In this document: positions 9,163 through 16,655 of the stretch, piece after piece
Numbering within the stretch: position 1 is the stretch's first letter
Layout: every line of letters begins with the position of its first letter
From: Candidatus Pacearchaeota archaeon
GTDB lineage: Archaea > Nanobdellota > Nanobdellia > Pacearchaeales > GW2011-AR1
Direction: 5' to 3'
NCBI GenBank assembly: GCA_018304025.1
Contig: JAGVXA010000002.1
Span: 1 to 60,409, forward strand
DNA: 60,409 nucleotides
The notes under the pieces: model-generated
The model's input: only the letters and a program-made list of their open reading frames with translations
Database searches by the model: none
Told to the model about the DNA's origin: nothing
Position numbers and translations under genes: made by a program

Positions 9163-9531
9163 CTAAGAAAGATTTTCTGGATTGGAGAAATAAGAATCAA
9201 CGTAATTTGTTAATCCTTCTGGAGACTGCCTTTCTGTGAGATTTGGGTCTCGGGTTATTTTTCCCCGGTAAACATTTAATAAATTTGTCCTTAGAGGGTT
9301 TGGAGTGTAAGAATCAAATGAAAAAAGAGTGTATTTTATTTTTGTTCCCTTTACTGCGCCCGAAGTGCGAATTCTTACTTCGTCTACTGGGGCAAAAATT
9401 TCCTGTACTTTCTGCTCGATTTTGTCAGATTGCCTGGTTTCGTTGATGATAACAAAATTCATATGATGCACTATCGGGTCTGATTCTGAACGGAATTCGT
9501 ATCTTATTTGCCTTTGGATTTTTTTTGCCAT
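9163..9531 (-). CDS. Hypothetical small soluble protein
   Basis: 122 residues, basic N-terminus (MAKKIQRQIRYEFRSESDP), no signal peptide or membrane segment, mixed alpha/beta composition. It is divergent from the L15e gene, with the start codons 114 nt apart, and has its own repeat element just after its stop. I do not recognise the family; its place beside a ribosomal protein gene and its basic start allow, but do not show, a translation or RNA-related role. Confidence 0.6.
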   Translation of the reverse strand: MAKKIQRQIRYEFRSESDPIVHHMNFVIINETRQSDKIEQKVQEIFAPVDEVRIRTSGAVKGTKIKYTLFSFDSYTPNPLRTNLLNVYRGKITRDPNLTERQSPEGLTNYVDSYFSNPENLS

Positions 9532-9574
9532 CGGATTTTTATTTTATTCAGATATATAAATTATATTGTTTTTG

Positions 9575-9612
9575 CCCGCCAATTGTCGTGACAGTTCGTT
9601 ATCTTTTTGAAA
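9575..9612. repeat. Degenerate fragment of the nested repeat unit
   Basis: The stretch cgccaattgtcgtgacagtt and its continuation match the hairpin-1 portion of the inner unit seen at 9071-9105 and 13590-13625. Only this part remains, directly upstream of the L15e TATA box. Confidence 0.55.
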
Positions 9613-9613
9613 A

Positions 9614-9623
9614 GATTTAAAAA
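9614..9623 (+). promoter_or_regulatory. TATA box of the L15e gene
   Basis: gatttaaaaa lies 22-31 nt before the ATG at 9645. Confidence 0.5.
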
Positions 9624-9644
9624 CCGAATTTTGTAAGAGTTAAG

Positions 9645-10220
9645 ATGGTTAACGGACTAAATTATTATCTAAGACAGGCGTGGAAAAAGCCGGACAAGGA
9701 AACTTTGAGAAACAGAATGGTTGAATGGAGAGCTGACGACGCTATTGTCAAAGTTGAGAAACCTTTGAGATTAGACAGGGCTCGCGCTTTGGGATATAAG
9801 GCGAAAAAAGGATTTGTTGTTTTGAGAGTCCGCCTGAACAGAGGAGGACGCAAGAGAGTCAGATTTGGCGTTAAAGGACGAAAGTCAAAAAATCAGACTA
9901 TTAGAAAAACATTAAAGATGAGCTATCAGTGGGTTGCTGAAATTCGGGCTGCGCGGAAATACAAAAATCTGGAAGTTTTGAATTCTTACCCAATTGGAAA
10001 AGACGGGAATCATTATTTCTTTGAAGTTATTATGGTTGATTCTTCGAAGCCAGAGATTCGAAATGACAGGACTTTGAAATGGCTTTCTGTCGGAACGAAT
10101 AAAAAAAGAGCTGAACGAGGATTGACCTCTGCTGGGAAAAAATCGCGAGGATTGAGAAGCAAATCGCCGAGGATGAAAGTTCGTCCTTCATTAAGAAGTT
10201 GGGACAGAAAAGGAAAATAA
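9645..10220 (+). CDS. rpl15e: Large-subunit ribosomal protein L15e
   Basis: 191 residues, strongly basic, aligning by eye along the whole length with archaeal/eukaryotic L15e: opening GLNYYLRQAWKKP, the RLDRARALGYKAK segment, VRLNRGGRKR, and the C-terminal TSAGKKSRGLRSK and SLRSWDRK. A structural component of the 50S subunit that binds 23S rRNA. It is found only in Archaea and Eukarya, which helps place the organism. Followed after one nucleotide by a small gene, so the two are probably co-transcribed. Confidence 0.95.
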   Translation: MVNGLNYYLRQAWKKPDKETLRNRMVEWRADDAIVKVEKPLRLDRARALGYKAKKGFVVLRVRLNRGGRKRVRFGVKGRKSKNQTIRKTLKMSYQWVAEIRAARKYKNLEVLNSYPIGKDGNHYFFEVIMVDSSKPEIRNDRTLKWLSVGTNKKRAERGLTSAGKKSRGLRSKSPRMKVRPSLRSWDRKGK

Positions 10221-10221
10221 A

Positions 10222-10422
10222 ATGAATGTTATAACTGTTCCTTTTTTTCGAGATAGAAATTTGAGGATTGAAAGTTATAATTCTGCTTATGTTTTGCAGA
10301 GCGCTGTTGATATATTTTACTCAGAAGGCAATCAAAAGGGAGATGAGGATGTTAAACCTGTTGAGAGAAAAGTTGAGATGATTGCTGAGATTAGCGACGA
10401 TAAATTAGATTTGACTGGTTGA
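10222..10422 (+). CDS. Hypothetical 66-residue protein downstream of L15e
   Basis: The ATG follows the L15e stop by one nucleotide, indicating operon membership and translational coupling. The protein opens MNVITVPFFRDRNLRIESYN and ends acidic (EISDDKLDLTG). No signal peptide, membrane helix or Cys motif. In several archaea RNase P protein genes lie next to ribosomal operons, but this sequence does not show a motif that would identify it as one. Function unknown. Confidence 0.6.
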   Translation: MNVITVPFFRDRNLRIESYNSAYVLQSAVDIFYSEGNQKGDEDVKPVERKVEMIAEISDDKLDLTG

Positions 10423-10437
10423 TAAAAGGAATTCTAG

Positions 10438-10716
10438 TTAATTCTTTTTCTTTTTGGAACTTTTTCCGTATTTAATTATTAGATACAATACAGAAGATGC
10501 CAATACAAGATTTATAGAATTAATTAAAATCATCGGACCATTGACTAATACAATGCCATAAATTAACCAAAGCAAAACGCCAGTTATATAAATAATATAT
10601 CTAGAAAGAGATAAATCTTTAGCTGACTTTGTTCTCCAACTTTTAAGGATTTGTGGAATGATTGAAATTAAAATTAAGAATCCTGCTGCATAACCTATCA
10701 AGTCTATTAATGGCAT
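10438..10716 (-). CDS. SemiSWEET-type sugar transporter (PQ-loop)
   Basis: 92 residues with three predicted membrane helices (about 5-22, 39-58, 62-82). The PQ-loop signature SIIPQILKSWRTKSAKDLS closes helix 1, as in SemiSWEET/MtN3 proteins. Known members work as homodimers, each subunit giving a three-helix bundle, and move small sugars down a gradient across the membrane. Length and topology fit exactly. The substrate cannot be read from the sequence. It ends 16 nt after the convergent gene downstream of L15e, and its start is 46 nt after the topA stop on the same strand. Confidence 0.88.
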   Translation of the reverse strand: MPLIDLIGYAAGFLILISIIPQILKSWRTKSAKDLSLSRYIIYITGVLLWLIYGIVLVNGPMILINSINLVLASSVLYLIIKYGKSSKKKKN

Positions 10717-10762
10717 AATTATCTGGAGAGTTGATGGATATAAAATACTTTGGATTTGATTT

Positions 10763-13069
10763 TTATTTAATTTCTTCGTCGGTGTTTTGTTGAGTATCTG
10801 GAGATTTGTTTCCCCATTTTGCTTTCTTCGCTTCCCATTCTTCCCGATTTTTTTTCACAATTTCGCAGTCTTTGTTGAAGCAAAATTCCCAGGGGCGCTT
10901 GCCTTTTCTTATTGCCAGCAATTTGGGCCAGCCGCAGGATTCGCAGATTTTTTCTGATTTTTTTATCAAGGCGTTTGGCGGGAGATAGTATGTGTTTTTG
11001 CATTCAGGATAACTTGAACAGCCGATGAAAGAACGCCTGATTTTTGGAGAATACATTATCCTCAGATTTCCTTTTTTGCAGACAGGACACTGGTTGAGCG
11101 TGTTATTTTCTCTTTCTATTTCTCTTTGGGATTCAATTCCTTTCATGATGTCTTTTCCGATTTGGATTTCTTTTGCCTTGAATTCTTTTGAAATATCTGT
11201 GATTAATCTTTCTGCTTTTTGGATGACTTGTGTTTCCTGCTTCAAGAAATCTGATTTTGAAGTTTGGATTTTCTCCATTTCTTCTTCCAACTGCCTTGTC
11301 AAGTTTTCGTCTATAATTATAGGAGAGTATTTTTCCAAAGATTCGATTAACTGCATCCCTAAATGTGTTGCCTGAATTGATTTGCCGTCGAGGTATCCCC
11401 TGTCAAATAAAGTGTCAACGATTGATGAGCGGGTTGCTTTTGTTCCGAGATTTTTCTTTTCAAGAATTGTTATCAAGGATGTTGGAGTAAATCTTTTTGG
11501 CGGCTGAGTTTCTTTTTCGATTATTTTTATTTCGTCTATGTTCACATCGCCGTTTAATGTCGGACAGTCTTTTTCTTCTAATGCCGCGGGATAAACTTGA
11601 GTCCATCCTTTATCTATTACCTTTAATCCAGATGATGTGAATGTTATTTTTGGATTTTCTTTTGCAGTTATTTTTACCCTTTTATTTTGTGTGACTGCAT
11701 CCGGAGAAAAAACCGAGATGAATCTTCTTGCTATGATGTTATAGATTTTTTCTTCCTGTTCTTTTAATTCTTTTTGAGGGAGCTCTCCAGTTGGGTAAAT
11801 TGAAGGATGCGCTGGGTCTGACTTTTGACCTTCAATTGGATTTTTTCTTGTTGCTAATTTTATCAAACCGGGGAATTGTTTTTCCAAAGACTTGAGAATT
11901 TCTTTTGGAGCAATTGCCTCTGGAATTTTTTGAGAAGATGTTCTCGGATAAGAGATTAATCCGTCTAAGTATAGTTTTTGGGCTGTGGCTAATGTTTGAG
12001 AAGGGGAGATTCTGTGGAGCCGGTATGCTTCTCTCTGGAGGGAAGTAAGATCAAACGGAACAGGAGGAGAAATATTTTCTTTTGTTTCTTTTGTAACTGC
12101 TGTGCCTTTTTTGATGTTCTTGAATTTTTCTAATTCTTCTTTTTTGAAAATATCTTCGGGATGCTTGAACTCGTGTCCGTTGGCTAACGCAAAAACCTGC
12201 CAAAACGGCTCTGGCTTGAAGATTGCAATTTCGTGCTCTCTATCGACGATTATTTTAAGCGCGGGGCCCTGAACTCTTCCAATTGACAAAATTTTGAAAG
12301 AGCCGGTTGTTTTTATTGCTGACATTAGCGCTCTTGAAAGATTTATTCCATAAAGCCAATCTAGAATGTGCCTTGTTTCTCCGGCGTACGCCTGCCCCCA
12401 ATCCGGCTCTGGCATGAGATTTTCGTAGGCACTTACTAATTCTTTTTTTGTCAGCGTGGAATATTTCATTCGTTTTGCTGTTTGTTTTCCGCAGATAAAT
12501 CTTAAAACATTCCAGCCGATGACTTCTCCTTCTATATCGTAGTCTGTTGCTATGACAAATTGCTCTGATTTTCTCGCGAGTTTTTTTAACACGTCAAGAT
12601 ATTTTTTTGTGAATGTTGCTGATTTTTTGTTGTAGGATGGTTCCCATTCTATTTTGAAAATTGGCCATCCTTTCTGCCCTTTTGAATATGTCAGATTGAA
12701 AAGATGCCCTACTGCTGACGCGACTATTATTTTTTTCCCGTCGTGAACTAATTCAAAATAAGAAACTCTGTCTGGCGAGGTGATTTTTTTTGAAGAGCCG
12801 AGTGCTTCGGCAATTTTTTGGGCTGCCTGCGGTTTTTCAGTTATTATCAGAATTGAGTCTTTGATGGGTTTTGAAATTTTTATTGGCTCAATTGTTGCTT
12901 TTTTTGATTTTCTCGGACGTTTTTTTTCTGCTGGAGATTCAAGATTTATTGGGACTGGCCTGCCCGGAGATTCAATTGTTGTTAATTCCTGGGTTGTTGG
13001 TTTTGGCCTTACTAGTTTTTCAACTGTTTGTTTTGATTCTGATATGGGGATGAAATTCTCAACTGCCAT
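10763..13069 (-). CDS. topA: DNA topoisomerase I, type IA
   Basis: 768 residues. An N-terminal low-complexity Pro/Lys segment (1-70) precedes the Toprim domain (ILIITEKPQAAQKIAEALG, from about residue 73; acidic DYDIEGE later). The catalytic Tyr lies in GLISYPRTSSQ at about residue 374. Two C-terminal four-Cys zinc ribbons follow (CPVCKKGN ... CSSYPEC and CESCGWP ... CFNKDCE). The enzyme relaxes negative supercoils by a 5'-phosphotyrosine intermediate during replication and transcription. The N-terminal extension before Toprim is longer than usual. The SemiSWEET gene lies downstream on the same strand. Confidence 0.95.
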   Translation of the reverse strand: MAVENFIPISESKQTVEKLVRPKPTTQELTTIESPGRPVPINLESPAEKKRPRKSKKATIEPIKISKPIKDSILIITEKPQAAQKIAEALGSSKKITSPDRVSYFELVHDGKKIIVASAVGHLFNLTYSKGQKGWPIFKIEWEPSYNKKSATFTKKYLDVLKKLARKSEQFVIATDYDIEGEVIGWNVLRFICGKQTAKRMKYSTLTKKELVSAYENLMPEPDWGQAYAGETRHILDWLYGINLSRALMSAIKTTGSFKILSIGRVQGPALKIIVDREHEIAIFKPEPFWQVFALANGHEFKHPEDIFKKEELEKFKNIKKGTAVTKETKENISPPVPFDLTSLQREAYRLHRISPSQTLATAQKLYLDGLISYPRTSSQKIPEAIAPKEILKSLEKQFPGLIKLATRKNPIEGQKSDPAHPSIYPTGELPQKELKEQEEKIYNIIARRFISVFSPDAVTQNKRVKITAKENPKITFTSSGLKVIDKGWTQVYPAALEEKDCPTLNGDVNIDEIKIIEKETQPPKRFTPTSLITILEKKNLGTKATRSSIVDTLFDRGYLDGKSIQATHLGMQLIESLEKYSPIIIDENLTRQLEEEMEKIQTSKSDFLKQETQVIQKAERLITDISKEFKAKEIQIGKDIMKGIESQREIERENNTLNQCPVCKKGNLRIMYSPKIRRSFIGCSSYPECKNTYYLPPNALIKKSEKICESCGWPKLLAIRKGKRPWEFCFNKDCEIVKKNREEWEAKKAKWGNKSPDTQQNTDEEIK

Positions 13070-13137
13070 TTTATCGATAGAAATGGGAGGTTTTTAAAGG
13101 TTATAGATTTTTGGGGTTTAGCGCAAGAACAAGCAAT

Positions 13138-13392
13138 TTACTTTTTGATGTGCTGTTTGAAATCATTAGCTAAACTTTTGAACTGATTAGATAAATGATT
13201 ATGTGAAGAAATTAATCTTGCCAAAGACAGCCCGATGGTAAAAACGCAGCCGAGATTAAAAATTAAAAGCGAAATAATAATGTCTTCTGTAGTCCATGAA
13301 CCGCCGAGTATTCTTTTTATTATTTGGTAGACGATGAAAAATCCGAAGAGAATTAATATTGTTATTAGGATATTTTCAACTGTCTTTTTCAT
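13138..13392 (-). CDS. Small two-helix membrane protein
   Basis: 84 residues. Two membrane helices (about 6-28 and 38-60) joined by GGSWTTEDI, then a basic/polar tail with HNHLSNQFKSLANDFKQHIKK. Proteins with this layout recur in DPANN genomes (from memory), but no function is known to me. It follows the 26-residue membrane peptide gene by two nucleotides, so they form a small operon. Confidence 0.65.
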   Translation of the reverse strand: MKKTVENILITILILFGFFIVYQIIKRILGGSWTTEDIIISLLIFNLGCVFTIGLSLARLISSHNHLSNQFKSLANDFKQHIKK

Positions 13393-13394
13393 TG

Positions 13395-13475
13395 TTATTT
13401 AACTAAGAGCCAAACTATAAGCGCGATTATAACCAAGGCAATTATCCAGAGAAGATATTTGAGATTGTTTTTCAT
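13395..13475 (-). CDS. 26-residue single-helix membrane peptide
   Basis: A 27-codon frame with ATG at 13473-13475 and TAA at 13395-13397 encodes MKNNLKYLLWIIALVIIALI followed by VWLLVK. It is one membrane helix with a positively charged start. Its stop lies two nucleotides before the ATG of the 84-residue membrane protein. The tight spacing and the coherent hydrophobic sequence favour a real gene. It may pair with the downstream protein in the membrane (inference). Confidence 0.5.
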   Translation of the reverse strand: MKNNLKYLLWIIALVIIALIVWLLVK

Positions 13476-13513
13476 TTATTAAATAGGAGAAGATTGTATA
13501 AAAGCTTTTCTTT

Positions 13514-13677
13514 TCGGCACGCGATTGCTGTTTGACAATTTTGTGCGGCTGTCAAACAGTTATTTATTTACAAAATTACTTCGTTTTCGGCGCGAATTGT
13601 CGTGACAATTCGTTATCGGTTTGAAAATTTGCTTCGCAAATTTTCTGCGCGCCGAAAATAATTTTGTTGGCGTGCCT
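13514..13677. repeat. Three-way-junction repeat with a nested unit in hairpin 2
   Basis: Outer stem tcggcacgc (13514-13522) with gcgtgcc at 13670-13676. Hairpin 1 ctgtttgaca ... tgtcaaacag; hairpin 2 acaaaattacttcg ... taattttgt with a ~75-nt insert at its apex, bounded by ttttcggcgcg and cgcgccgaaaa. Removing the insert gives the sequence of the element at 57843-57932 almost base for base. Confidence 0.88.
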
Positions 13678-13680
13678 AAT

Positions 13681-14289
13681 TCAGATTTCAATAATTTTTC
13701 CTTTTCTGCCGACGTTAATCACTTTTGTTTCGTTGATTTTTTCTTCAATGCCTTCGCCTTCGTGGATGTGCCCGTGGATTAGAATTTCCGGCTTGAATTT
13801 TTTAATTGCTTTTCTGACTGATTCTGAACCTGGAATTCCTGAGAATTCTGAATAGCTTTCTGCTGGATGCTGGTGCGTTACCATAATTTTTTTTTCTATT
13901 CCCTTTAATCCGTCGTGCGCTTTTTTTAATGTTTCAAATAATTCTTTTTCTGTTATCCTTCCGGGGCCGGGGCCTTCTGCTCCGCCTGCTCCGAAAAATC
14001 CGACGTTTTCATAAATTGCGGAATAGCCGTGTATGTTTTTCACACCGTATAAATTTGCGAGAAAGTCGGTTGTTGCGAACGAGTCCCAGTTTCCGGGGAT
14101 TATCAAAACTCTTTTTTTCTTGTCTTTGAACGGCTTGATTATATTTTTTGTTTCTGTCCAGCCGGTGTTGTCGCCGCATAAAACTACTAAATCGACGTTT
14201 TCTTTTTCTGCTTTTTCTGCGAGTTTCTTGACTGTTTTTGAGTCGCCGTGCGTGTCTGATGCTGCGAGAATTTTCAGTTTCTTTGCCAT
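13681..14289 (-). CDS. Calcineurin-like metallophosphoesterase (YfcE/MJ0936 type)
   Basis: 202 residues. Metal-binding motifs in order: ASDTHGD (residues 9-15), CGDNTG (38-43), PGNWDS (about 65-70), a single His in VTHQHP (about 140-145), and the closing GHIHEG (about 174-179). This is the full set of a binuclear phosphoesterase active site. Small archaeal members hydrolyse phosphodiesters such as cyclic nucleotides or model substrates; the natural substrate is not predictable. Cytoplasmic. Stop lies just after the repeat element. Confidence 0.85.
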   Translation of the reverse strand: MAKKLKILAASDTHGDSKTVKKLAEKAEKENVDLVVLCGDNTGWTETKNIIKPFKDKKKRVLIIPGNWDSFATTDFLANLYGVKNIHGYSAIYENVGFFGAGGAEGPGPGRITEKELFETLKKAHDGLKGIEKKIMVTHQHPAESYSEFSGIPGSESVRKAIKKFKPEILIHGHIHEGEGIEEKINETKVINVGRKGKIIEI

Positions 14290-14339
14290 GTTCTTTACTA
14301 GAGAATCAGATTTATAAGTGTTGGTTTTTTAATTAGAGA

Positions 14340-14921
14340 ATGAAAAAGAGAGGGATGTCAGCTTTTGGCGTTGTTTTAATTATTTTGATTTTTGTTCTTG
14401 CTGGATTAATTGTTATGGGGATAGTTTTATATTCTTCTTCTAAGGAAAAAGATTATACTGAGATTTATTCTGAAAGAAATGCTTCGGGAAATTTTGTTAA
14501 TCCTGCGGCGAGTTTGACGAATGAAGAAGCGATTGCAGCGTTTGACGAGAGTTTTGTTTATTACCTTCTTGTGAATATTAAAGCTTATAATTTGCATGAA
14601 CCTTTGGCAAGTTCGGACACGCCGAAAATTGAACTTTACATTGGAGAAGATATTTTTAATGCAGAAGTGAAAGACGGAGAAATTGATGTTAATGGCGGTG
14701 AAATTGAAGGAGAGGATATAATTATTCGAACTTCGAAGGAAGAAGCTGTTGAGATGACGAGAGAAAAAAATTATATCAAGAGTTCTTTTGAGAACGGCAA
14801 GTCCAGCATAGAACTTGTTTCTGGGAAGACCGAGCTCTTTTCAAAAGGTTATTTGAAACTTTATACTGAATTGACCGGAAAGAGTTTTACCGGGAGCGCT
14901 ATTAAAAGATTTTTTTCTTAG
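14340..14921 (+). CDS. Membrane-anchored protein with C-terminal TGSAI motif
   Basis: 193 residues. Basic start MKKRGMSAFG, then one membrane helix (about residues 8-30), then an extracytoplasmic alpha/beta domain rich in Glu and Ser. It ends GKSFTGSAIKRFFS. The TGSAI motif is also present in the giant surface protein of this window (SSVTGSAIYEDE). Divergent from the phosphoesterase. Function unknown. Confidence 0.65.
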   Translation: MKKRGMSAFGVVLIILIFVLAGLIVMGIVLYSSSKEKDYTEIYSERNASGNFVNPAASLTNEEAIAAFDESFVYYLLVNIKAYNLHEPLASSDTPKIELYIGEDIFNAEVKDGEIDVNGGEIEGEDIIIRTSKEEAVEMTREKNYIKSSFENGKSSIELVSGKTELFSKGYLKLYTELTGKSFTGSAIKRFFS

Positions 14922-14927
14922 TTAGGC

Positions 14928-15117
14928 TTTGTTGAAAATTTTTTGTTTGGAGTTATCTTGCCCCCACCCACTCGCGATCACGTTCGTCATTTGCTTTTTT
15001 TTACTCGAACGTGATGCGCTCGCCCCGCCCTGCTTGTCCAAATATTCTTCGTTGTCGCTCAGAATATTTGGCAATTTAGTGCAAGATAACTTATTCGTTT
15101 TTAACTTTTTCAACAAA
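14928..15117. repeat. Second, unrelated three-way-junction palindrome
   Basis: The 314-nt gap between genes holds nested inverted pairs: tttgttgaaaa (14928-14938) with ttttcaacaaa (15107-15117); gttatcttgc (14952-14961) with gcaagataac (15081-15090); and inside these, two hairpins, atcacgttcg (14977-14986) / cgaacgtgat (15006-15015) and ccaaatattct (15038-15048) / agaatatttgg (15061-15071). The layout (outer stem enclosing two hairpins) copies the common repeat family, but the sequence is different. It begins a few bases after the stop of the upstream gene. Confidence 0.8.
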
Positions 15118-15235
15118 AATTCTTAGTTGTCTCTTTGAAAGAGAGGCGGGCTTTTGCTACTTTTTTGGATGACAGGAGTGGAGAAAGATTTAAAAGTCAT
15201 GCATGAAGTGTAATATATAGGTTGGAAAATATAAC

Positions 15236-15520
15236 ATGATAGGAGAAAAAACAAAAGAAAATTTTGACATCTTTTTCAGAAGAAAGCCGGCGCTGATGCT
15301 GGTTGCTTTGAAGAAGATTGCACGCGCCCGTTATGGCTCGATTTTAGCAAAGGAAGTTGACTGCACTTATTCTCATGCTGTTAAGATTTTGCAGAGCTTG
15401 GAAAGACTGGGGCTGGTTGTTTTTGAGAAGAAAGGGAGAATTAAGCTGATTAAATTGACTAAGAAAGGACAGGAAATTGCAGAGAATATTGAGAATATTA
15501 AGAAGTTGATTGCTAGTTAA
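15236..15520 (+). CDS. Winged-helix DNA-binding regulator (MarR-like)
   Basis: 94 residues. A helix-turn-helix with recognition helix around residues 45-60 (KEVDCTYSHAVKILQSLERLGL) is followed by the beta wing VVFEKKGRIKLIKLTKKG and a dimerising C-terminal helix. This is the arrangement of small archaeal MarR/PadR-like repressors. A TATA-like taatatatag (15211-15220) lies about 20 nt before the ATG. Targets are unknown; no neighbouring gene is an obvious partner. Confidence 0.75.
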   Translation: MIGEKTKENFDIFFRRKPALMLVALKKIARARYGSILAKEVDCTYSHAVKILQSLERLGLVVFEKKGRIKLIKLTKKGQEIAENIENIKKLIAS

Positions 15521-15541
15521 TTCTTTTTTTGAATAATTTTT
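15521..15541 (+). terminator. T-rich stretch after the winged-helix gene
   Basis: ttctttttttg followed by further T runs directly after the stop codon is typical of archaeal factor-independent transcription ends. Confidence 0.3.
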
Positions 15542-15565
15542 CGTATATAAAATATATTTGTTTTC

Positions 15566-15645
15566 TGGCCGAATTGGACGCCAATTGCGGAGGCTGGCGT
15601 CTTATTTGTTTGAAAATTCACTTCGTGAATTTTCCGCGCGCCGAA
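15566..15645. repeat. Three-way-junction repeat, no nested unit
   Basis: Starts ggccgaattg; hairpin 1 gacgcc ... ggcgtc; linker ttatttgt; hairpin 2 tgaaaattca ... tgaattttc; closes cgcgcgccga. It is a single-level copy of the family. The outer stem is imperfect. Confidence 0.7.
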
Positions 15646-15693
15646 TTAACTTGTTAAAAAATCTCATTGACTCACTCTTGTTGCGACGAGCAA

Positions 15694-15764
15694 TGATCCC
15701 GCTAATCGAATTCTTTCTGAATTCTCAAACAAACGCTGCAATAACATCGTTCGAGGGATTTGAA
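15694..15764 (-). pseudogene. Degenerate 3' part of tRNA-Ile with an insertion
   Basis: On the minus strand the T-loop text ttcaaatccc (RNA sense) lies at 15755-15764 and the 3' acceptor text agcgggatca at 15694-15703. Between them is a ~51-nt insertion carrying two hairpins and the pair gaattc ... gaattc. The adjacent intact tRNA-Ile lacks this insertion. The tRNA-Lys locus has an equivalent insertion at the same place. Confidence 0.7.
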
Positions 15765-15797
15765 GCTCACTGCGGTGCTCCTCGCTACGGCAGGCGA

Positions 15798-15892
15798 TGA
15801 TCCCGCTGGGATTTGAACCCAGGACCTCTGCCTTTCTGATAATTTTTATGTAATATCAGAGCAGCGCTCTAACCAGGCTGAGCTACGGAATC
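15798..15892 (-). tRNA. tRNA-Ile (GAU) with anticodon-loop intron
   Basis: Cloverleaf by eye: acceptor gattccg / cgggatc with discriminator A, D arm gctc ... gagc, anticodon stem ctgct / ggcag, T arm ctggg-ttcaaat-cccag. The anticodon loop starts CT-GAT, giving GAU. It is expanded by 20 nt, placing an intron at the canonical position after base 37; ctgata can pair with tatcag in the intron, as expected of a bulge-helix-bulge. No encoded CCA. Length 95 nt with the intron. It sits between broken tRNA-Ile pieces at 15694-15764 and 15944-15965. Confidence 0.92.
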
Positions 15893-15965
15893 TTGAGACT
15901 CTAAGCGAAGCGTGGTTTTGAGTCCTTTCTTTCTTGGACGATTAACCAGGCTGAGCTACGGAATC
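15893..15965 (-). pseudogene. Degenerate 5' part of tRNA-Ile plus conserved insert
   Basis: 15944-15965 repeats the first 22 nt of tRNA-Ile exactly (gattccgtagctcagcctgg then tt). It is followed in RNA sense by an insert beginning aatcgtccaagaaagaaagg and running to the intact tRNA. The same insert, nearly identical, follows the 5' tRNA-Lys fragment at 18031. Confidence 0.75.
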
Positions 15966-16040
15966 TTAGAGTTCTAACAAAATCTGCTTTTATAAAATTA
16001 TCCCAAACAATTATTAATCTTAAAATTTAACAAATAACGG

Positions 16041-16112
16041 GCGTCGTTAGTCTAGTGGTTAAGATACGAGCTTCCCAAGCTTGTGACGCGAGTTCAATTC
16101 TCGCACGGCGCA
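16041..16112 (+). tRNA. tRNA-Gly (CCC)
   Basis: 72 nt. Acceptor gcgtcgt / acggcgc with one G-T pair, discriminator A; D arm gtct ... agat; anticodon stem cgagc / gcttg with loop ttcccaa (anticodon CCC); T arm gcgag-ttcaatt-ctcgc. No CCA encoded and no intron. Unlike its two neighbours it has no broken copies around it. Confidence 0.93.
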
Positions 16113-16177
16113 TTTTCTTTCACCGCAGAAAATTTTCATACAGAAAAACTTTATAACCCTTTTCGCTTAATAATGTC

Positions 16178-16624
16178 ATGGAAAAAAGAGCTCTAAGTCA
16201 AGTCATCGCAACTCTCCTTCTGGTATCTGTGTCTCTTACCCTCGCTGTGATAATTATCGCTTGGGCAAGAAGTGATATTTTTTCATTAAGTCCGCAAATC
16301 GACGCGGAATGCAGCGAAATTTATTTTGAATCGGAAATCCTTAAAATAGACGGAACAGATTATCTTTTTGCCGTTAACCTCGGCAACGTCAATATAATCG
16401 GCTTCCAAATCAATGTGATAGAAACAGATATGATTGAAAATAAAGAGAGTGTAGAAACAGAACTTCCTCCCGGAAAATCTCGCGAAATAAAGCTAAATTC
16501 AGTTTATTTAGAAGACAAGGAATTTTTGGTAGTGCCAATTATCGCAGCAAAAAAAATTGACAAAGAAATTCCTCTGACTTGTCCTGAAACTTACGGCCAA
16601 ACAATTGAGACGCCACATTCCTAA
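16178..16624 (+). CDS. Type IV pilin/archaellin-like protein
   Basis: 148 residues. The start MEKRALSQVIATLLLVSVSL followed by TLAVIIIAW is a class III (prepilin) signal: charged leader, then the hydrophobic helix that packs in a filament core. It is usually cut before the Leu/Ser by a FlaK/PibD-type prepilin peptidase. The rest is a beta-rich extracellular domain with two Cys. A TATA box (actttataac, about 16148-16157) lies 25 nt upstream. No assembly ATPase is in the window. It is followed 31 nt later by signal peptidase I. Confidence 0.8.
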   Translation: MEKRALSQVIATLLLVSVSLTLAVIIIAWARSDIFSLSPQIDAECSEIYFESEILKIDGTDYLFAVNLGNVNIIGFQINVIETDMIENKESVETELPPGKSREIKLNSVYLEDKEFLVVPIIAAKKIDKEIPLTCPETYGQTIETPHS

Positions 16625-16655
16625 TCTTTAAAAATGCATTTTTCCTAAAACTAAG

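Noticed and set aside
14922-15126. Reading frames on both strands of about 65 codons
   Set aside because: Both overlay the palindrome at 14928-15117; open frames follow from the symmetry, and neither shows protein-like composition.
15558-15800. 80-codon plus-strand frame
   Set aside because: Runs through a repeat element and the antisense of degenerate tRNA DNA.
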